This document shows, piece after piece, positions 6,838 through 7,057 of a stretch of DNA of 7,057 nucleotides (positions are counted from its first letter, which is position 1; each line of letters begins with the position of its first letter). The position numbers were made by a program, and so were the translations under genes. Under the pieces are notes generated by a model, which worked only from the letters and a program-made list of their open reading frames with translations, made no database searches and had not been told where the DNA came from. Source of the stretch: Thermoproteota archaeon (GTDB taxonomy: Archaea; Thermoproteota; Korarchaeia; Korarchaeales; Korarchaeaceae); NCBI GenBank assembly GCA_011042755.1, contig DRBY01000088.1, positions 1 through 7,057 on the forward strand, read 5' to 3'.

Positions 6838-7057
6838 TTGGGAAGGAGAAAGAGGAGGACCTTGGTTAGAACTAGGAGGCCTGTCAGGCGATCTGTGTTC
6901 TTCAGGTGTCCGAGATGCCAGCACACGTCTGTCGTGGTCGAGCTAGACAGGAAGAACGGGTTCGCCCTGATAAAGTGCTTCAACTGCCAGCTCACGGATA
7001 CCGTTGAGATCACTAGCTCTGATGAAGCTGTAGACGCATACGCCAAGTTCTTCGATA
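6838..7057 (+). CDS. elf1: Elf1-type zinc-ribbon transcription elongation factor (3' end cut)
   Basis: This is the archaeal homologue of eukaryotic Elf1 (ELOF1), a small protein that binds RNA polymerase and assists elongation through DNA-bound protein. Seventy-three codons are visible and the family is about 80-90 aa, so most of it is here. The N-terminus is the typical basic tail (MGRRKRRTLVRTRRPVRR). The zinc ribbon is C24-P-R-C27 and C47-F-N-C50. Between them lies VVVELDRKNGFALIKC, closely matching the eukaryotic VKIDRKNGxGxLxC signature, and the end EAVDAYAKFFD resembles the family's xxIDVYxxWxD helix. TTG is the only possible start, because an in-frame TGA sits three codons upstream; GGGTGA provides the ribosome-binding site. 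It is transcribed divergently from the replication operon. The identification rests on motif recall, but several independent positions agree. Confidence 0.92.
   Translation, partial: MGRRKRRTLVRTRRPVRRSVFFRCPRCQHTSVVVELDRKNGFALIKCFNCQLTDTVEITSSDEAVDAYAKFFD

Noticed and set aside
6813..7046. Minus-strand 77-codon frame at the right edge
   Set aside because: It overlaps elf1 on the other strand, where the Cys pairs and the DRKNG motif give a clear coding signal; it also would run through the elf1 ribosome-binding site.
1..7057. CRISPR array, tRNA or rRNA genes, insertion sequence, replication origin repeats
   Set aside because: No regularly spaced repeats, cloverleaf-forming segments, transposase frames, terminal inverted repeats or origin-recognition-box clusters were seen; nearly all DNA is occupied by the six genes.

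Overview
The window is a compact piece of an archaeal chromosome. Almost all of it is one leftward (minus-strand) DNA-replication operon, with the start of a divergent gene at the right end. Reading in the direction of transcription, from right to left, the order is: large subunit (DP2) of the D-family DNA polymerase, a small OB-fold protein of unknown identity, the sliding clamp PCNA, the large primase subunit PriL, and the catalytic primase subunit PriS, which runs off the left edge. On the plus strand at the right edge lies the 5' part of a gene for an Elf1-type zinc-ribbon transcription elongation factor, also cut by the window.

The five replication genes are very tightly packed. DP2 and the OB gene are 20 nt apart, OB and pcn overlap by 4 nt (ATGA), pcn and priL are 10 nt apart, and priL and priS overlap by 4 nt (TTGA). 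The only substantial non-coding stretch is the roughly 108-nt divergent region between DP2 and elf1, which must hold the promoters for both directions. There is no tRNA, rRNA, mobile element, CRISPR array or intein that I can see. Two genes, priS and elf1, start with TTG. One annotation trap is the DP2 start: a TTG-initiated extension is open, but family alignment and context favour an ATG 18 codons downstream.

Functionally, the cluster joins primer synthesis (PriS/PriL), processive elongation (DP2 with its probable C-terminal clamp-binding motif) and the clamp itself. The small OB-fold protein sits between polymerase and clamp, so it is a candidate single-strand-binding or polymerase/primase accessory factor. 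The small PolD subunit (DP1) is not in the window.

Organism: the PolD subunit excludes Sulfolobus-like Crenarchaeota, which lack PolD. Elf1 is a eukaryote-like factor found in only part of the archaea. Together with frequent AGG/AGA arginine codons, highly charged proteins, purine-rich Shine-Dalgarno sequences and TTG starts, this suggests a thermophilic deep TACK-type archaeon, with Korarchaeota a reasonable guess. That placement is inference and was not tested by any search.
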